Source of the DNA: an uncultured Campylobacter sp.
GTDB lineage: Bacteria > Campylobacterota > Campylobacteria > Campylobacterales > Campylobacteraceae
Length of the DNA stretch: 8,568 bases
Reading direction: 5' to 3'
Assembly: GCA_938046705.1 (NCBI GenBank)
Contig: CALIWP010000297.1
Location: forward strand, 1-8,568
Positions 7,440 through 8,568 of this stretch are shown here, piece after piece (within the stretch, counting starts at the first letter, position 1; each line of letters starts with the position of its first letter). Both the position numbers and the translations under genes were made by a program. The notes under the pieces are model-generated. The model did no database searches, was not told the origin of the DNA, and was given only the letters and a program-made list of their open reading frames with translations.

Positions 7440-7758
7440 GGGCTTTTTGTGGGTGCTAGGCGGCGCGGTCGCCGAGTGCGGCTGGGCGTACGGGCTAAAA
7501 CACGCCCAAAACGCCGTAGGATTCGCGCTTACTGCCGCGTTAGTCTGCGTTAGCTTCGTATCGTTTATGAAGGCTATGAAATACTTGCCCGTTAGCGTCG
7601 CATATACCGTATTTGTGGGGTTTGGAGCGTTTTTTATCGTGGTCGCCGAAAGCGTTAGCGAATACACCTCAAGCGGTCAGGCGCCAGATCCCTTGCGGCT
7701 ATTTTTCATAGCGACGCTAGTTGCGGGCGTGCTAGGGCTAAAAAGGCTGAAATCTTGA
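7429..7758 (+). CDS. SMR-family transporter subunit, YkkC/Gdx-like
   Basis: The 109-residue product is a four-helix small multidrug resistance protein. Helix 1 carries the essential acidic residue E16 in [12 protein letters not shown]; the ExxWAxGLK pattern is characteristic of the guanidinium-exporting SugE/Gdx and YkkC branch rather than EmrE. Helix 2-3 shows [14 protein letters not shown], the usual dimer-packing segment. Residues ~73-88 form a longer, more polar loop ([14 protein letters not shown]) than I expect in the family. A YkkD-like gene follows directly, suggesting a heterodimeric antiporter for guanidinium or small cations. The gene begins inside the end of kdsA (11-base overlap) with only a weak AGG upstream, so translation probably depends on kdsA. 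No guanidine riboswitch is adjacent. The substrate is inferred from the branch motif. Confidence 0.85.
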   Translation: MQTKGFLWVLGGAVAECGWAYGLKHAQNAVGFALTAALVCVSFVSFMKAMKYLPVSVAYTVFVGFGAFFIVVAESVSEYTSSGQAPDPLRLFFIATLVAGVLGLKRLKS

Positions 7759-8079
7759 TGCACGTTTTAGCTCTTTTAGCGGCCGGGTGCTGCGAGGTTT
7801 TGGGCGTGTTTTTTTCTAACCAAATTTCAAAAAAGCGTCGGCGTGAAAAAGGCAGCGAATTTTTTGATTTTAACCGCGAATTTCGCCCTTTCGCTCTGGC
7901 TTTTGAGCTACGCGATGCAGGCGATGGCGATGTCGGTAGCGTACGCGATTTGGACGGATATCGGAGCGATCGGAGCCGTGGGCGTCGGAATAGTGTTCGA
8001 TAAAGAAAAAATGAGCGCGCAAAAGGCGTTTTATCTATCGCTAATAACGCTAAGCGCGGTAATGTTAAAGATAATTTAA
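7758..8079 (+). pseudogene. YkkD-like SMR subunit interrupted by a frameshift
   Basis: The start ATG at 7758 overlaps the previous TGA stop by one base (TGATG). The first frame gives an SMR helix 1, AAGCCEVLGV with conserved E13, then SNQISK. After the A6 tract at 7829-7834 that frame turns basic and polar. The +1 frame meanwhile encodes the rest of an SMR protein (SVGVKKAANFLIL, then LLSYAM, VAYAIWTDIGA and a final LSAVMLKII) to the TAA at 8077-8079. Removing one A would give an uninterrupted protein of about 106 residues, close to B. subtilis YkkD, whose AGC-E-GV, NQ and LLSYAM motifs I recall. Possible explanations are a true mutation, A-tract slippage giving on/off switching, or a sequencing error. 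The downstream fragment has GTG at 7843 but no ribosome site. Confidence 0.8.
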
Positions 8080-8090
8080 AGGAGAAATCA

Positions 8091-8561
8091 ATGAAAATAA
8101 TCGAAGGAAATTTGGCTCTAAAAGGCGGTGAGAAGGTCGCCATAGTGGGCGCTAGGTTTAATCATATCATCACCGATAGGCTGGTCGAGGGTGCGAGGGA
8201 TGCGTTTTTGCGTCACGGCGGGGATGAGGCGAATTTGAGCCTCATTTTGGTGCCGGGCGCGTTTGAGATACCGATGGCGCTTGAAAAGGCGCTAGCTAGC
8301 GGTAAATTTGACGCAGTTTGCTGCGTGGGAGCGGTTATCCGCGGCTCTACGCCTCACTTTGACTACGTTAGCGCCGAGACTACCAAGGGTATCGCAAACG
8401 TCACACTAAAATACGGCAAACCGGTGACATTTGGCGTACTAACGGTAGATAGCATCGAGCAAGCCATCGAGAGAGCGGGCTCAAAGGCCGGAAACAAGGG
8501 CTTTGAGGCTATGACGGGCGTGATCGAGATGCTAAATCTGTATAAAAATTTGGAGGCGTAA
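8091..8561 (+). CDS. ribH: 6,7-dimethyl-8-ribityllumazine synthase
   Basis: RibH joins 5-amino-6-ribitylaminouracil with 3,4-dihydroxy-2-butanone 4-phosphate to form lumazine, the direct precursor of riboflavin. The 156 residues match the family length. Visible active-site elements are ARFN (F23 stacks on the pyrimidine), PGAFEIP (55-61), [14 protein letters not shown] (80-93) with the catalytic H89, and R128/K132 near the phosphate site. AAAGGAG lies six bases upstream of the ATG at 8091, the strongest ribosome site in the plus-strand operon, so ribH can be translated well despite the broken gene 11 bases before it. The next gene, nusB, begins one base after its stop. Confidence 0.97.
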   Translation: MKIIEGNLALKGGEKVAIVGARFNHIITDRLVEGARDAFLRHGGDEANLSLILVPGAFEIPMALEKALASGKFDAVCCVGAVIRGSTPHFDYVSAETTKGIANVTLKYGKPVTFGVLTVDSIEQAIERAGSKAGNKGFEAMTGVIEMLNLYKNLEA

Positions 8562-8562
8562 A

Positions 8563-8568
8563 ATGGCG
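8563..8568 (+). CDS. nusB: NusB start (first two codons, cut by window end)
   Basis: Only ATGGCG (Met-Ala) is present. GGAGG at 8552-8556, in the end of ribH, is correctly spaced as a ribosome site. Identity as the transcription antitermination factor NusB rests only on the ribH-nusB order known from Campylobacter and its usual Met-Ala start. Confidence 0.55.

Noticed and set aside
7809..7815. T7 tract as the site of the frameshift in the second SMR gene
   Set aside because: Shifting here would change SNQISK to LTKFQK and lose the NQ pair that I recall in YkkD-type proteins; the A6 tract downstream keeps it.

Overview
The window looks like chromosomal DNA of a Campylobacter species, most likely one of the higher-GC ones (the rectus/showae/curvus/gracilis type). 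The gene order pflB-serS-trpS-aroK-der facing a DMT transporter-kdsA-ribH-nusB is the order I remember from C. jejuni (Cj0390 down to Cj0382c). The intergenic DNA is full of AAATTT/TAAATTT words, and the -10 box upstream of der is the TTTGTATAAT type usual in this group. This assignment comes from remembered synteny and protein motifs, not from a search.

Layout. Positions 1-594 (minus) hold the start of pflB, a flagellar motor scaffold gene cut by the window edge. It overlaps serS by one base. Next on the minus strand are serS (594-1838), a four-helix membrane protein with CopD/HemJ-like topology (1848-2288) and trpS (2304-3269), tightly packed. A 408-base AT-rich intergenic region (3270-3677) follows, with two strong inverted repeats. 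Then come aroK (3678-4205) and der (4198-5601), which overlap and read minus from a clear promoter at about 5659-5668. A 138-base divergent promoter region separates der from a plus-strand operon: EamA-type transporter (5740-6633), kdsA (6630-7439), a YkkC/Gdx-like SMR subunit (7429-7758), its YkkD-like partner split by a frameshift (7758-8079), ribH (8091-8561) and the first two codons of nusB (8563-8568).

Most genes are core housekeeping: two aminoacyl-tRNA synthetases, shikimate kinase, the ribosome-assembly GTPase Der, Kdo-8-phosphate synthase for lipopolysaccharide or lipooligosaccharide, lumazine synthase for riboflavin, and NusB. Two pieces appear added to the ancestral order: the CopD-like gene between serS and trpS, and the paired SMR genes between kdsA and ribH.

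The main oddities are: (1) an abrupt base-composition change inside serS near position 840 (about 38% GC on the pflB side, about 58% just beyond), suggesting a recombination or assembly junction; (2) the +1-frame break in the second SMR gene at an A6 tract; (3) a terminator-like hairpin directly after a 7-codon mini-ORF in the trpS leader; (4) an AroK P-loop reading GKGT instead of GKST. I found no clearly new multi-gene system, CRISPR array, tRNA, rRNA or insertion sequence.
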